41,979 nucleotides of DNA from Mucilaginibacter polytrichastri (GTDB lineage Bacteria > Bacteroidota > Bacteroidia > Sphingobacteriales > Sphingobacteriaceae): contig NZ_MPPL01000001.1 in assembly GCF_001911425.1 (NCBI RefSeq), positions 766,773-808,751 on the forward strand. The letters are read 5' to 3'. The position numbers and the translations under genes were made by a program. Every line of letters starts with the position of its first letter. Within the stretch, counting starts at the first letter, position 1. A model generated the notes under the pieces. That model made no database searches and was not told the DNA's origin. It was given only the letters and a program-made list of their open reading frames with translations. This document shows positions 26,462 through 34,970 of the stretch, in pieces.

Positions 26462-27534
26462 TATATACCAAAGCCTATGCCCGCATTTACCATACTGTAG
26501 CTTGCCGCTACACCATATGAGGCATAAAACCTAAAGATAGGCAGTTTAAGCTGAAATCCTATTTCGCCGCTGATGCCGTTCACATTCCTTTCGTTAATAG
26601 TTACCGGGTTGGCATAGGTAGTATAAAATTTTTGGTTTACAACCGGTATTGTATTTGAAGTTATGGGGTAATTACCTACCAGGCTAACATCGGTTTTAGC
26701 GGTATTGTAACCTGCCGCAATGTAAGGGGTAAAAAACAAGATCTGTTTGGAGAAAATGGCTTCAAACAAAAAGCTGTTTATATGCCCTTCAATGGCCTGG
26801 TTGCTGAAATCTGTCGACTGCTGCGTATCAGCCGGTACGGCACCGCTTTCGGGTTTCACACTAAGTGACTTATTGTAGTTAAGGCGGTTATAGTTGAATG
26901 CCAAAGCCAGGTCGAAAGGGATAAGATGGCCGGCTTCCCCTGCAAAATCTTGTATAATATTGTGCTTAATGCCAAAACCTATCATCGATACAGAGCCTAT
27001 ATCGTCGCTCACTTTAACTTTGGGTATGGCCCTTACCGTAACATCTGTATTTTTGATGAGGCCAACGGTAAGCTGTAGCTGCGGGGCCGGCACAACAGAT
27101 GCCAGTTGTCCGCTTGGTAAGTTAAAAGAGCTCACCTTGTTGCCATTGTTGTCATAAATATTCATCAGCGGGCCATTGTTTTTGGTATTGCCGCTAAAGG
27201 TGGGTGCAATGGTGTTAGCAGTGTTGTCTGGCCTGATGCTGTTAGAAAGGCCAATCCGGGTAACATCAAAAGATTTATCAGACTGGGGTACAAATACAGC
27301 AGTACCTGTAATTCGCAGGTCGAAGTGTAGCAGGCCGTTGGTTTGGGCAGTGTTGGTCCAACCGCTATTCATACCCAGGCCAAGTCCTTTAAATAATGGC
27401 TTACCATAGGCGTCAACCAGTTTGGTGGCATCTGCCGGTCCAGATTTAATTAATTGCTCAAATCCGCTTTGTGCTTTAACCATGCACGTGACTAATAAAA
27501 ATAGCGTAGTAAGTGCAACAAGTTTGTTTTTCAT
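26461..27534 (-). CDS. DUF6588 outer-membrane-type protein
   Basis: A 357-residue protein with a signal peptide (1-21, ending VKAQ) and the pattern I associate with DUF6588: DATKLVDAYGKPLFKGLGLG, MNSGWTNTAQ, then alternating-hydrophobicity strands (LHFDLRITGTAVFVP, IPFDLALAFNYNRLNY, FFTPYIAAGYNTAK) and a C-terminal strand ending in Phe-Gly-Ile. This suggests a beta-barrel outer-membrane protein. The function of the family is unknown. It is the first gene of a two-gene unit with the ACC-deaminase-like enzyme; the coupling has no obvious biochemical reason. Confidence 0.75.
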   Translation of the reverse strand: MKNKLVALTTLFLLVTCMVKAQSGFEQLIKSGPADATKLVDAYGKPLFKGLGLGMNSGWTNTAQTNGLLHFDLRITGTAVFVPQSDKSFDVTRIGLSNSIRPDNTANTIAPTFSGNTKNNGPLMNIYDNNGNKVSSFNLPSGQLASVVPAPQLQLTVGLIKNTDVTVRAIPKVKVSDDIGSVSMIGFGIKHNIIQDFAGEAGHLIPFDLALAFNYNRLNYNKSLSVKPESGAVPADTQQSTDFSNQAIEGHINSFLFEAIFSKQILFFTPYIAAGYNTAKTDVSLVGNYPITSNTIPVVNQKFYTTYANPVTINERNVNGISGEIGFQLKLPIFRFYASYGVAASYSMVNAGIGFGI

Positions 27535-27667
27535 ATTATCAGGGTTGTTTTAAAAGCATGAAAGCTTTTACACTTATACGTTTTAGTTGAGTTGAGAGTT
27601 GCTTTAATATTAGGAGCAGTGATTTTTAACAAAAGCTACAATGACTGATACTTATTAAAAAAACGAC

Positions 27668-27675
27668 TATTTTTG
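27668..27675 (+). promoter_or_regulatory. Candidate -7 box (TATTTTTG) for rluD
   Basis: TATTTTTG matches TAnnTTTG and ends 5 bp before the ATG at 27681, so the mRNA would have almost no leader. No -33 TTG is clear. Confidence 0.4.
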
Positions 27676-27680
27676 CAGCA

Positions 27681-28724
27681 ATGATAGAGGAAACAGACTC
27701 GTACGAGCAGGACGAACAGGATTTGTATGAGCACTTTCGGATTATAGTTGATAAAGGGCAGTCGCTTTTACGGGTAGACAAGTTTTTAATGTCGCGCGTT
27801 GAAAATGCTACGCGTAACCGTATCCAGAATGCCATTGAGCAGGGAAACGTACTGGTTAATCAGAAAGAAATAAAATCGAGCTACCGGGTAAAGCCTAATG
27901 ATATAATATCTGTGGTATTGCCGCACCCGCCGCGCGATACCGAGGTTTACCCGGAGAATATCCAACTGGATATTGTATATGAGGATGATGATGTGCTGGT
28001 AATTAATAAGCCTGCAGGCATGGTAGTGCACCCGGGTTATAATAATTATACCGGTACGCTGGTTAACGGGCTGGTATATCACTTTCAGCAGTTACCGCAG
28101 TTGCCGGGCAATGATGGCCGGCCTGGTTTGGTGCACAGGATAGATAAAGATACTTCGGGTTTGTTGCTCATCAGCAAAAATGAACGCTCGATGACCTACC
28201 TGGCGCGCCAGTTTTTTGATCACAGTATTACCCGTAAATATTTAGCGCTGGTTTGGGGCGACCTGGAAACAGATGGCACCGTTACCGGCTATATAGGCCG
28301 CAGTGTGAATGATAGGAGGGTAATGTCGATATATGACGACCCGGAGAAAGGAAAGTGGTCTGTAACGCATTATAAGGTGCTGGAGCGCTTTAGTTATGTT
28401 ACGCTGATAGAGTGCCAGCTGGAAACCGGCCGCACACACCAGATCCGCGCGCACATGAAACATATTGGCCACTCCTTATTTAGTGATGCCATGTACGGCG
28501 GCGACAAAATTTTAAAGGGTACCATGTTTGGCAAATACAAGCAGTTTGTAGAAAACTGTTTTGAAATGATGCCAAGGCAGGCCCTGCATGCCCAAACTTT
28601 AGGCTTTAAACACCCATCGAAGAAAGAATATGTTCACTTCGAATCTGCTTTGCCACAGGATTTTGAGTCTGTTTTAAACAAGTGGCGAAAATATATTGGT
28701 GCCCCGGCAGATCAAAACGCTTAA
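27681..28724 (+). CDS. rluD: RluA-family 23S rRNA pseudouridine synthase (RluD-like)
   Basis: A 347-residue RNA-modifying enzyme. An acidic N-terminal extension (1-20) leads to an S4 RNA-binding domain (LRVDKFLMSRVENATRNRIQ, residues 30-80), then the RluA catalytic domain with INKPAGMVVHPG and LVHRIDKDTSGLLLISKN, where Asp155 is the catalytic residue; GRTHQIRAHM is a further conserved block. S4 plus RluA is the RluD/RluC layout; RluD modifies U1911, U1915 and U1917 of helix 69 in E. coli, so large-subunit maturation is the likely role. The ATG at 27681 is followed 21 bp after the stop by the aminotransferase gene. Confidence 0.92.
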   Translation: MIEETDSYEQDEQDLYEHFRIIVDKGQSLLRVDKFLMSRVENATRNRIQNAIEQGNVLVNQKEIKSSYRVKPNDIISVVLPHPPRDTEVYPENIQLDIVYEDDDVLVINKPAGMVVHPGYNNYTGTLVNGLVYHFQQLPQLPGNDGRPGLVHRIDKDTSGLLLISKNERSMTYLARQFFDHSITRKYLALVWGDLETDGTVTGYIGRSVNDRRVMSIYDDPEKGKWSVTHYKVLERFSYVTLIECQLETGRTHQIRAHMKHIGHSLFSDAMYGGDKILKGTMFGKYKQFVENCFEMMPRQALHAQTLGFKHPSKKEYVHFESALPQDFESVLNKWRKYIGAPADQNA

Positions 28725-28745
28725 TTTATTGTTCTGCTTTTATCA

Positions 28746-29582
28746 ATGAAACCGCTTTTTATCAATTTTAACGGAGAACTTATCCCGGCAGACAGCAAGG
28801 TGCTTACTGTAACTAACAGATCTTTCAGGTATGGGGATGGTGTTTTTGAGAGTATGCGCCTTATTAAAGGCCAGCTTAAATTCCCCGACTTACATGCCGA
28901 CCGCCTGCAAGCGGGTATGAAAGCCCTTAAAATGGATGGCTATACGCAGATGGACGACTGGTTTTTGAAAGAGAAAGCAGCCGACCTGGCCGTCCGTAAC
29001 AAAATTAAGAATGGACGCCTGCGCCTCACCGTTTACCGTGATGCAGACGGCTTATACACTCCCACCGATAACAAGGCCAGCTATTGCATGGAACTGGACC
29101 CCATGGAGCACGACTATTACGAGCTAAACAGCCGAGGTTTAATTATGGATGTATTTACAGAATTGGCCAAACCGCTCAATTATCTGTCTAACTACAAAAC
29201 CTGCAATTCGCTGGTATATGTAATGGCGGGGATCTATAAATCGCAGAACAAGCTGGACGATGCTTTTTTGTTGAATCAGAATGGTTTTTTATGTGAGGCC
29301 ATCAGTTCGAACCTGTTTGTTTGGTACAATAGCCATCTATACACCCCTGCACTGAGCGAAGGCTGTGTAGGCGGCATCATGCGAAAGGCAGTGATGGATT
29401 TGGCCCTTAGGCTGGAAATTCCCGTTACCGAAGCACAAATTAACCCCAATATACTTTATGAGGCAGATGAAGTGTTTTTAACCAACGCTACCCGTGGCAT
29501 ACAATGGGTAATGGGTTTTGGTGTAAAACGCTATTTTAATACGTTGAGTAAAAGTTTGGTTGATGAATTGAACAAGCTTTAG
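28746..29582 (+). CDS. Class IV PLP aminotransferase (candidate aminodeoxychorismate lyase)
   Basis: A 278-residue fold-type IV PLP enzyme (branched-chain aminotransferase / 4-amino-4-deoxychorismate lyase / D-amino acid aminotransferase). FRYGDGVFESMRL (28-40) is the conserved N-terminal block; the PLP lysine is K151 in SNYKTCNSLVY; CEAISSNLFVW supplies the Glu that contacts the pyridine nitrogen; EGCVGGIMRKAV and EVFLTNATRGIQWV follow. Length and the NATRGI block are compatible with PabC, which with PabB (15305-16588) would make p-aminobenzoate for folate; no trp, ilv or D-amino-acid genes are near to suggest otherwise. It is 21 bp after rluD, probably co-transcribed. Exact substrate uncertain. 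Confidence 0.85.
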   Translation: MKPLFINFNGELIPADSKVLTVTNRSFRYGDGVFESMRLIKGQLKFPDLHADRLQAGMKALKMDGYTQMDDWFLKEKAADLAVRNKIKNGRLRLTVYRDADGLYTPTDNKASYCMELDPMEHDYYELNSRGLIMDVFTELAKPLNYLSNYKTCNSLVYVMAGIYKSQNKLDDAFLLNQNGFLCEAISSNLFVWYNSHLYTPALSEGCVGGIMRKAVMDLALRLEIPVTEAQINPNILYEADEVFLTNATRGIQWVMGFGVKRYFNTLSKSLVDELNKL

Positions 29583-29610
29583 GAGGGCGAATAAATAATC
29601 GGATAAAACC

Positions 29611-29735
29611 TTGCGTGCGTTTGTAACGCGTGCTTAACACTTCTTGGCATTTGCAATGCCATTTTAGTTTAATGAATTACGCAGAAGCGTTGCAAACGCT
29701 AATACCTATTAAGCACGCGTTGCAAACGCGCGCAA
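29611..29735. repeat. 125-bp nested palindrome element centred on TTGCAA words
   Basis: The outer arms 29611-29636 and 29710-29735 are 26 bp and pair with two mismatches (TTGCGTGCGTTTGTAACGCG then TGCTTA). Inside lie two smaller near-palindromes with the same TTGCAA centre: GGCATTTGCAATGCC (29647-29661) and AGCGTTGCAAACGCT (29686-29700). It lies in the gap after the aminotransferase stop and looks like a small non-coding mobile or REP-type element. No transposase nearby. Confidence 0.75.
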
Positions 29736-29747
29736 GAGAGTCTGCAT

Positions 29748-29776
29748 GCTACGAGATTGCTTCGTACCGCAATGAC
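29748..29776. repeat. REP-like repeat, family C, copy 2
   Basis: GCTACGAGATTGCTTCGTAC then CGCAATGAC. Reverse-complement relative of 16651-16679. It lies next to the nested palindrome element and 11 bp from the end of the DUF3050 gene. Confidence 0.6.
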
Positions 29777-29787
29777 AAAAATCAAAA

Positions 29788-30582
29788 CTACCCTACAAAC
29801 TCACCCTTGGTAACCGTAGTATAAATGCTATCCCACAAATTAATACGGGCTTGCAGGGCTTCTTTAACAGCTACTTCTGCCTCGGCCCATTTGGTGTCGT
29901 CATCGCCGCAAAGTTCTGATGTCATTTGGTAGGCGAGGTGCGAATGGTGGTCGCCGTCAACTTCGATATGCCTTTCCAGGTAATATAAAAATGTGTCTAC
30001 TTTACCGGGGAACTGGCGGTTAATTTCTTTTACCAGGCTGATAAACATATCGGGGATCAGATCTTCACGGCCAAAGGTAAACACAGCAGCCTGTAGGTGC
30101 GCTTTATTAGTGTTAATTACCTCAAAGGTGTGTTGTACAAAGTTGCGTGCAGCAACCGGGATTTCGGCAATAATGAGTGCTTCGTCCACAAACTTACCGC
30201 TGGCCATTTCAAACAATAAACTGTCTATAGCCTGGTGCGTGGCACCGGCTTGTTCCATAGCTTTTAAGTAAAGCTCAAAGTGGCTGCCGCGGTTGCCGTA
30301 CTGGTCTACATCGCTTTCTTCGCCGGTTACAATTTCGTTAATAAGGTAGCGGGTATTGGCATTGCCAACAGGGATCCAGGGTAGTTGCACGCAAGTAAGC
30401 CCTATCTGCAATGCTTTAAGCAGCGACATAAAATCCCATACGGCAAAAACGTGGTGCTGCATAAAAATGTGCAAATCATCAAGCGAAGTAATTTGCTGAT
30501 ACAGCGGGTGGCTGGTCAGTTTTTCGCGAAGTGGGGTTATTGCTGTTTTAAGCTGCTCAATTCTCTGCTCTGGTGTGGTCAT
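29788..30582 (-). CDS. DUF3050 heme-oxygenase-like fold protein
   Basis: About 264 residues, helical, with [19 protein letters not shown] near the N-terminus, [11 protein letters not shown] in the middle and [17 protein letters not shown] near the C-terminus. The His/Glu/Asp positions suggest a metal-binding site of the heme-oxygenase-like di-iron class; this is inference, and the function of DUF3050 is not established. The ATG at 30582 ([11 protein letters not shown]) is preferred: an in-frame TTG at 30603 overlaps a TATTTTTG -7-like box. It stands alone behind a repeat-rich spacer. Confidence 0.83.
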   Translation of the reverse strand: MTTPEQRIEQLKTAITPLREKLTSHPLYQQITSLDDLHIFMQHHVFAVWDFMSLLKALQIGLTCVQLPWIPVGNANTRYLINEIVTGEESDVDQYGNRGSHFELYLKAMEQAGATHQAIDSLLFEMASGKFVDEALIIAEIPVAARNFVQHTFEVINTNKAHLQAAVFTFGREDLIPDMFISLVKEINRQFPGKVDTFLYYLERHIEVDGDHHSHLAYQMTSELCGDDDTKWAEAEVAVKEALQARINLWDSIYTTVTKGEFVG

Positions 30583-30600
30583 CTGCTTAATAGTTTGCCG

Positions 30601-30608
30601 CAAAAATA
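30601..30608 (-). promoter_or_regulatory. Candidate -7 box (TATTTTTG) for the DUF3050 gene
   Basis: On the minus strand TATTTTTG matches TAnnTTTG, 18 bp upstream of the ATG at 30582. It decides against the earlier in-frame TTG at 30603, which lies inside the box. Confidence 0.45.
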
Positions 30609-30647
30609 TAAAGGCAATTGATTAGGTAATAGTTTATTATGTTTTAT

Positions 30648-30698
30648 GACGGTAGGTTGATGGTTGGTGAGTCATCAGCCAATAGCTATTGACTCAAA
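30648..30698. repeat. Weak heptad-like repeat at the end of fmt
   Basis: Words such as GGTTGAT, GGTTGGT, GAGTCAT and, inverted, TTGAGTC with TATTGGC. The fmt stop codon (30686-30688) lies within it. Pairing is short (GAGTCA with TGACTC), so this is the weakest member of the group. Confidence 0.35.
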
Positions 30699-31609
30699 CG
30701 GACTCCCCTTAAAAATTCTTCTACACTCATTCGTTTTTTGCCTTCCAACTGTATATCGGTTACGCTGATATAGCCATCTGTACAGGCAAACTTTAGGTGG
30801 GTTTTATTATCGGTAACATAGGTGCCAGGTGCGGCATCTACAGCAGTTAACTCTTTAGTAGCCCTATATATCTTTAATATTTTACCATTGAGTTCTGTAA
30901 AAGCAGTAGGATAGGGGCTTAAGCCACGGATGAGGTTGTACACCTGTTCAACGGGTTTGCTCCAGTCTATTTTGCAATCTTCTTTAAATATTTTAGGGGC
31001 ATGTTTGGGTTCGGCACCTTCCAGCAAATGTTGTTGCGGTTGTTCGGTATATCTGTCGCTTTCTACCGCTTTAACGGTTTTTACCAGTAAGCCGGCACCT
31101 TTATTCATCAGTTTATCATGCAAATCACCTGCGGTAAAATCTTCGGGGATGGACACCTTTTCGGTAAACAGGATATTACCGGTATCAATTTGCTGTTGGA
31201 GAAAAAAGGTGGTGGCGCCACTTTCTTTTTCGCCATTAATAATAACCCAGTTAATAGGCGCAGCACCACGATATTGTGGTAACAGCGAGGCATGCAAATT
31301 AATGGTACCTTTTGGCGGCATGCTCCAAACTACTTCGGGCAGCATCCGGAATGCTACTACCACCTGTAAGTCGGCCTTTAAAGCTTGTAGCTCTTGCAAA
31401 AAGTCCGGGTCGCGCAGTTTTTCGGGTTGAAGCACTTTTATATTATTAGCCACAGCATATTTCTTCACTGCCGATTCGTTCATTTTTTGTCCACGACCGG
31501 CCGGTTTATCGGGTGCCGTAATCACGGCTACAACTTCGCATCCCGCTTGTATCAGTGCATCTAATGATGCTACTGCAAATTCGGGCGTGCCCATAAATAT
31601 TATTCTCAT
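30686..31609 (-). CDS. fmt: Methionyl-tRNA formyltransferase
   Basis: A 307-residue cytoplasmic enzyme that formylates initiator Met-tRNA using 10-formyl-tetrahydrofolate. The N-terminal Rossmann domain starts MRIIFMGTPEFAVASLDAL; the catalytic region is INLHASLLPQYRGAAPINW with TGNILF after it; the C-terminal OB-like domain contains INWSKPVEQ-type sequence (KIDWSKPVEQVYNLIRGLSP). Length is close to the family's 310-315. The usual partner def is not adjacent. The final codons (LSQ, stop) run into a weak heptad repeat. Confidence 0.96.
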   Translation of the reverse strand: MRIIFMGTPEFAVASLDALIQAGCEVVAVITAPDKPAGRGQKMNESAVKKYAVANNIKVLQPEKLRDPDFLQELQALKADLQVVVAFRMLPEVVWSMPPKGTINLHASLLPQYRGAAPINWVIINGEKESGATTFFLQQQIDTGNILFTEKVSIPEDFTAGDLHDKLMNKGAGLLVKTVKAVESDRYTEQPQQHLLEGAEPKHAPKIFKEDCKIDWSKPVEQVYNLIRGLSPYPTAFTELNGKILKIYRATKELTAVDAAPGTYVTDNKTHLKFACTDGYISVTDIQLEGKKRMSVEEFLRGVRLSQ

Positions 31610-31634
31610 TGTGTTACTTGTCAGTTCTTTAGTT

Positions 31635-31663
31635 GTTCATAGTTCATAGATGATAGTTCATGG
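31635..31663. repeat. Heptad array 3' of the four-helix gene
   Basis: Four units in phase: GTTCATA, GTTCATA, GATGATA, GTTCATG. It lies between the stop of the four-helix-bundle gene and the start of fmt. It matches the reverse complement of 32050-32078 apart from a 7-nt difference. Confidence 0.7.
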
Positions 31664-31683
31664 TAAGATTAGGCTGAGAGTAG

Positions 31684-32034
31684 TCAGATAGACTTCTTTA
31701 GTGCCGTAATCATTTTTACTAGTGCTTCATATTCATCGTATAAAGTCTTAAATTTTTCATCAGATATATAACCTCTTTTACGTGCTATAAAAAGGCAGCT
31801 AACAACTTCAATTGCAGATCTAAGAGCATAACTTAAAAATAGCTTAAATACGGCTTTTGTTTGCCCTGTTGAACCTTCTGCTATGTTTAACACTACAGAG
31901 TCTGCTGCTCTTCTTATTTGTGAATTTAGTACAAAGAGTTCGTCTTTGGGAAAGGTTTTGGTAAGTTGGTTTATCTTTTCATCTAATTCTAAGGCTCTCT
32001 GCCAAATTTGTAAGTCTTCAAATCGAAATGCCAT
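31684..32034 (-). CDS. Four-helix-bundle protein (23S rRNA intervening-sequence/S23 family)
   Basis: A 116-residue helical protein with the family pattern FEDLQIWQRALELDEKI at the N-terminus, LNSQIRRAADSVVLNIAEGS in the middle and a C-terminal helix pair. Members were first found as open frames within intervening sequences of 23S rRNA genes and are also common as lone chromosomal genes; they form pentameric helical bundles and their function is unknown. No rRNA gene is near here. Heptad arrays of the same GTTCATA type lie on both sides (31635 and 32050). Confidence 0.9.
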   Translation of the reverse strand: MAFRFEDLQIWQRALELDEKINQLTKTFPKDELFVLNSQIRRAADSVVLNIAEGSTGQTKAVFKLFLSYALRSAIEVVSCLFIARKRGYISDEKFKTLYDEYEALVKMITALKKSI

Positions 32035-32049
32035 ATCCTTTTATATTTA

Positions 32050-32078
32050 CTATTATCTATGAACCATTAACTATGAAC
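32050..32078. repeat. Heptad array 3' of the NamZ-like gene
   Basis: Read on the minus strand the units are GTTCATA, GTTAATG, GTTCATA, GATAATA. The array begins with the G immediately after the TGA stop of the DUF1343 gene (32079-32081). Same dialect as 31635-31663 and 3522-3650. Confidence 0.7.
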
Positions 32079-33431
32079 TCATTCGTAAAGCAAATACTTT
32101 TTACGCATCTCTTTAAAGTCACTCAGCGCAGGCTCCCAGCTTTGACGGATTTCTTTCTCAGATAATCCCGATTCTATTTGCTTACGCAAAATTTCGTTAC
32201 CTACCAGTTTGGTAAAATAAGCGTTAAAGAAATGGGTTTGATCGGGGTAGTTTTTATATAGTGTGATAATCCAGCTCAGGTTTAGCTTGCCCGATCTTCT
32301 TAATAAATCTGTATTATAATCACGGAGATCTATGCCGTAACAAAGCCTGTCTTTCAAAGGCGGGTTATCGCTTTTGCCGGGGATGCTTTCTGGCGTAAAG
32401 GTAAATTTATAAGTGCCTTTAAAACCGGGGTGGCCAACAACAGTAAATGGGAAATCAGTACCACGGCCTAGGCTCATTACTGTGCCTTCGAACAAACAAA
32501 TACTCGGATAAAGTAAAATAGATTGTTGCGTATTTAAGTTAGGCGATGGATATACCGGTAAATCGTAAGCCATTTTATGATTGTAGTTGGCCACTTTAAC
32601 AATTTTTAGTTTGCACTGTACGTGGTTGTTAAGCCAGCCTTCGCCGTTAATCATTTGGGCATACTCGCCAATGGTCATGCCATGCGCTATAGGTATTGGG
32701 TGCATGGCAACAAATGCGCGATAAGTTGTATCCAAAACAGGGCCATCAACCAGGTAACCGTTAGGGTTAGGGCGGTCGAGGATCATGAGTTCGATGTGGT
32801 TTTCGGCACAGGCTTCCATTACATAGTGCAGGGTGGATATATAGGTATAAAACCGCGCGCCAACATCCTGAATGTCAAAGATCATCAGGTCGATGCCTTT
32901 TAAATCGTCAGCCGTGGGTTTAAAGTGCTTGCCATACAGGGAAATTACGGGCAGGCCTGTTTTACTGTCTACATCGTCATTTATAGTGGCGCCATTGGCG
33001 CTATTGCCACGAAAGCCATGCTCGGGCCCGTAGATCTTTTTAATGATTATACCCAGCTTTAGCAAACTATCGGGGCTGGGTGTAAGGTTTTTGCCAATAA
33101 CCGAAGTTTGGTTTACTACCATGCCAATGCGCTTGCCTTGTAAATAACCAAGGTACTGATCTGTTTGGTCGGCACCGTTTATAGGGTTGCCAGCAATGCT
33201 ACCATAATGATGCAGGCGGGTTACCCGGTGTGTTGGTAAATGGCGGGTATTGGTTTGGTGATGACTAACAGCTGTATGCGCTGTGGACTTATGCCTGGCA
33301 GACTTATGGCTAACCGATTTATGCCTTGTAGTGGTATGGCTGCTGGTATGTTTTGCCTTTTTTTTATGTTGCGCTGCAGATGCGTTGCTTAGCAGGCCAA
33401 GTGCAATTATCAGGGTGCAAAATTTATTCAT
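32079..33431 (-). CDS. DUF1343 / NamZ-like exo-beta-N-acetylmuramidase
   Basis: About 450 residues. The preferred ATG at 33431 gives a signal peptide (MNKFCTLIIALGLLSNASA); an in-frame ATG at 33467 would add 12 residues in front. Residues 21-77 are a low-complexity linker very rich in His, Lys, Ser and Thr (13 His in 57 residues; RHKS twice). The DUF1343 domain follows: MVVNQTSVIG, IYGPEHGFRGN, DIQDVGARFYTYISTLHY, LDRPNPNGYLVDGP. Characterised NamZ enzymes release terminal MurNAc from muropeptide sugars, so peptidoglycan recycling in the periplasm is likely. It is divergent from the LolC/E-type permease. Confidence 0.87.
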   Translation of the reverse strand: MNKFCTLIIALGLLSNASAAQHKKKAKHTSSHTTTRHKSVSHKSARHKSTAHTAVSHHQTNTRHLPTHRVTRLHHYGSIAGNPINGADQTDQYLGYLQGKRIGMVVNQTSVIGKNLTPSPDSLLKLGIIIKKIYGPEHGFRGNSANGATINDDVDSKTGLPVISLYGKHFKPTADDLKGIDLMIFDIQDVGARFYTYISTLHYVMEACAENHIELMILDRPNPNGYLVDGPVLDTTYRAFVAMHPIPIAHGMTIGEYAQMINGEGWLNNHVQCKLKIVKVANYNHKMAYDLPVYPSPNLNTQQSILLYPSICLFEGTVMSLGRGTDFPFTVVGHPGFKGTYKFTFTPESIPGKSDNPPLKDRLCYGIDLRDYNTDLLRRSGKLNLSWIITLYKNYPDQTHFFNAYFTKLVGNEILRKQIESGLSEKEIRQSWEPALSDFKEMRKKYLLYE

Positions 33432-33516
33432 AGGTATGGTATTAAAACAATGGCGCAATTGCTGCATTTAACAGCAAAAGCGCATATTTGCGAAAGTACA
33501 AAAAAAACAAACTGAC

Positions 33517-34737
33517 TTGAGTTTTTCATCATTCATAGCCGGCCGCATCTCTTTTAAATCAAAACGCACTTTCTCTAAATTGATTGTGCGCATTGCCATT
33601 ATTGGCATTATGCTGGGTTTGGGCGTAATGATACTTTCTGTAGCCATTGTTAAGGGTTTTCAGCAGGAGATAAGGGAGCGGGTGCGTGGCTTTTCGGGCG
33701 ATATACAGGTAATTAAATTTGATAATAACAACTCGTACGAAAATTCACCATTTGGCAACGATCAGCAGTTTATTAAGCACGCCAAACAAAGTTTTAATAT
33801 TGCCAACGTGATGCCCTTTGCAAGTAAGCCGGGCATTATTAAAGCAAACGATGAGATAGAAGGCGTTGTACTGAAAGGAGTAGATAAAACCTACGACTGG
33901 ACCTTTTTGAAAAAAGCGCTGGAAACCGGCAGTATCATAGATTTTAGTGATTCGGCAGCGGCGGGTAAACAGATTATGATATCGCGCTACACGGCAGACA
34001 GGTTGAAACTGAAAGCCGGTGATAATATGGTAATGTATTTTGTACAGGAGCCACTCCGCAAGCGCAAATTTACCATTAAAGGCATTTTTAACACTGGTGT
34101 AGATGAGGTAGATAAAACCTATGTAATCGGCGATCTGTCGTTGATCAGAAGGTTGAATAACTGGAAACCCGAAGATGTGGGCGGCTTTGAAGTACGTGTG
34201 AAAGATTTTGAATTACTGCAAACGGCTTCTAACCATCTCAATGATATCTTACCGCCCAAACTACGCTCTTATACCGTTAACGAAACTTACCCTACCATAT
34301 TTGAATGGCTAAACCTGCTGGATGTTAATGCCCAGGTAATGCTGGTACTGATGCTGGCCGTAGCTGTAATTAATATGATATCGGCTCTGTTGATTATGAT
34401 ATTAGAGCGTACCTCTATGATTGGGATGTTAAAAGCATTTGGAGCAACCAACTGGGCTATACAGCGCATATTTTTATACAATGCCAGTTATATTATTGGC
34501 ATTGGCTTGGTGTTAGGTAATTTATTTGGCCTGGGGCTGGGCTGGTTCCAATCTGCTACACATTTTTTCAAGCTCGACCAGGCCTCATACTATATGAAAT
34601 TTGTACCGGTTGAAATTGCTGTTAAAGATGTTTTGCTGCTTAACGCCGGCACATTGGGTATCTGCCTGTTGGTGCTTATTATCCCATCAATGCTGGTTAC
34701 ACGCATTTCTCCGGTTAAAGCTATCCGTTTTAAATAG
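33517..34737 (+). CDS. FtsX-like ABC transporter permease of the LolC/LolE type
   Basis: A 406-residue inner-membrane protein with one N-terminal helix (about 23-48, ending SVAIVKGFQQEI), a large periplasmic domain (about 50-265), and three C-terminal helices separated by a Gly-rich segment (MIGMLKAFGATNWAIQRIF coupling region between helices 2 and 3). This is the MacB/FtsX layout; the sequence ERVRGFSGDIQV after helix 1 is typical of LolC/E, which extract lipoproteins to the outer membrane with the LolD ATPase. No ATPase gene is adjacent. The start is a TTG at 33517 (MSFSSFIAGRI). Confidence 0.88.
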   Translation: MSFSSFIAGRISFKSKRTFSKLIVRIAIIGIMLGLGVMILSVAIVKGFQQEIRERVRGFSGDIQVIKFDNNNSYENSPFGNDQQFIKHAKQSFNIANVMPFASKPGIIKANDEIEGVVLKGVDKTYDWTFLKKALETGSIIDFSDSAAAGKQIMISRYTADRLKLKAGDNMVMYFVQEPLRKRKFTIKGIFNTGVDEVDKTYVIGDLSLIRRLNNWKPEDVGGFEVRVKDFELLQTASNHLNDILPPKLRSYTVNETYPTIFEWLNLLDVNAQVMLVLMLAVAVINMISALLIMILERTSMIGMLKAFGATNWAIQRIFLYNASYIIGIGLVLGNLFGLGLGWFQSATHFFKLDQASYYMKFVPVEIAVKDVLLLNAGTLGICLLVLIIPSMLVTRISPVKAIRFK

Positions 34738-34934
34738 GGTTTAGACTATTGGTGCTTCATGAAATTGAAGTTTAGTTAACAAATTCATCATGTGATAGGA
34801 TTCATTTTTAAATAAACAGGATGATATCCCATTATCCTCATTTCTCAAATGCGTTGTTTTTTTAATTGCGGCATTTTAACACGGAGTATGATATAAAGTT
34901 AAAGTAGTTTAATATTTACATCTTTCGATAAGGA

Positions 34935-34942
34935 TACCTTTG
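34935..34942 (+). promoter_or_regulatory. Candidate -7 box (TACCTTTG) for the hydrolase gene
   Basis: TACCTTTG matches TAnnTTTG and ends 28 bp before the ATG at 34971. The rest of the 233-bp gap after the permease shows no gene or strong hairpin. Confidence 0.5.
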
Positions 34943-34970
34943 CATTACAAAGACAGGTTTAATCATCTAT

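Noticed and set aside
30583..30603. TTG start for the DUF3050 gene at 30603.
   Set aside because: The ATG at 30582 is in frame, and the TTG is part of a TATTTTTG promoter-like box.
31684..32034. rRNA intervening sequence, because of the S23-type protein.
   Set aside because: No 23S rRNA sequence flanks it; the neighbours are fmt and a DUF1343 gene.
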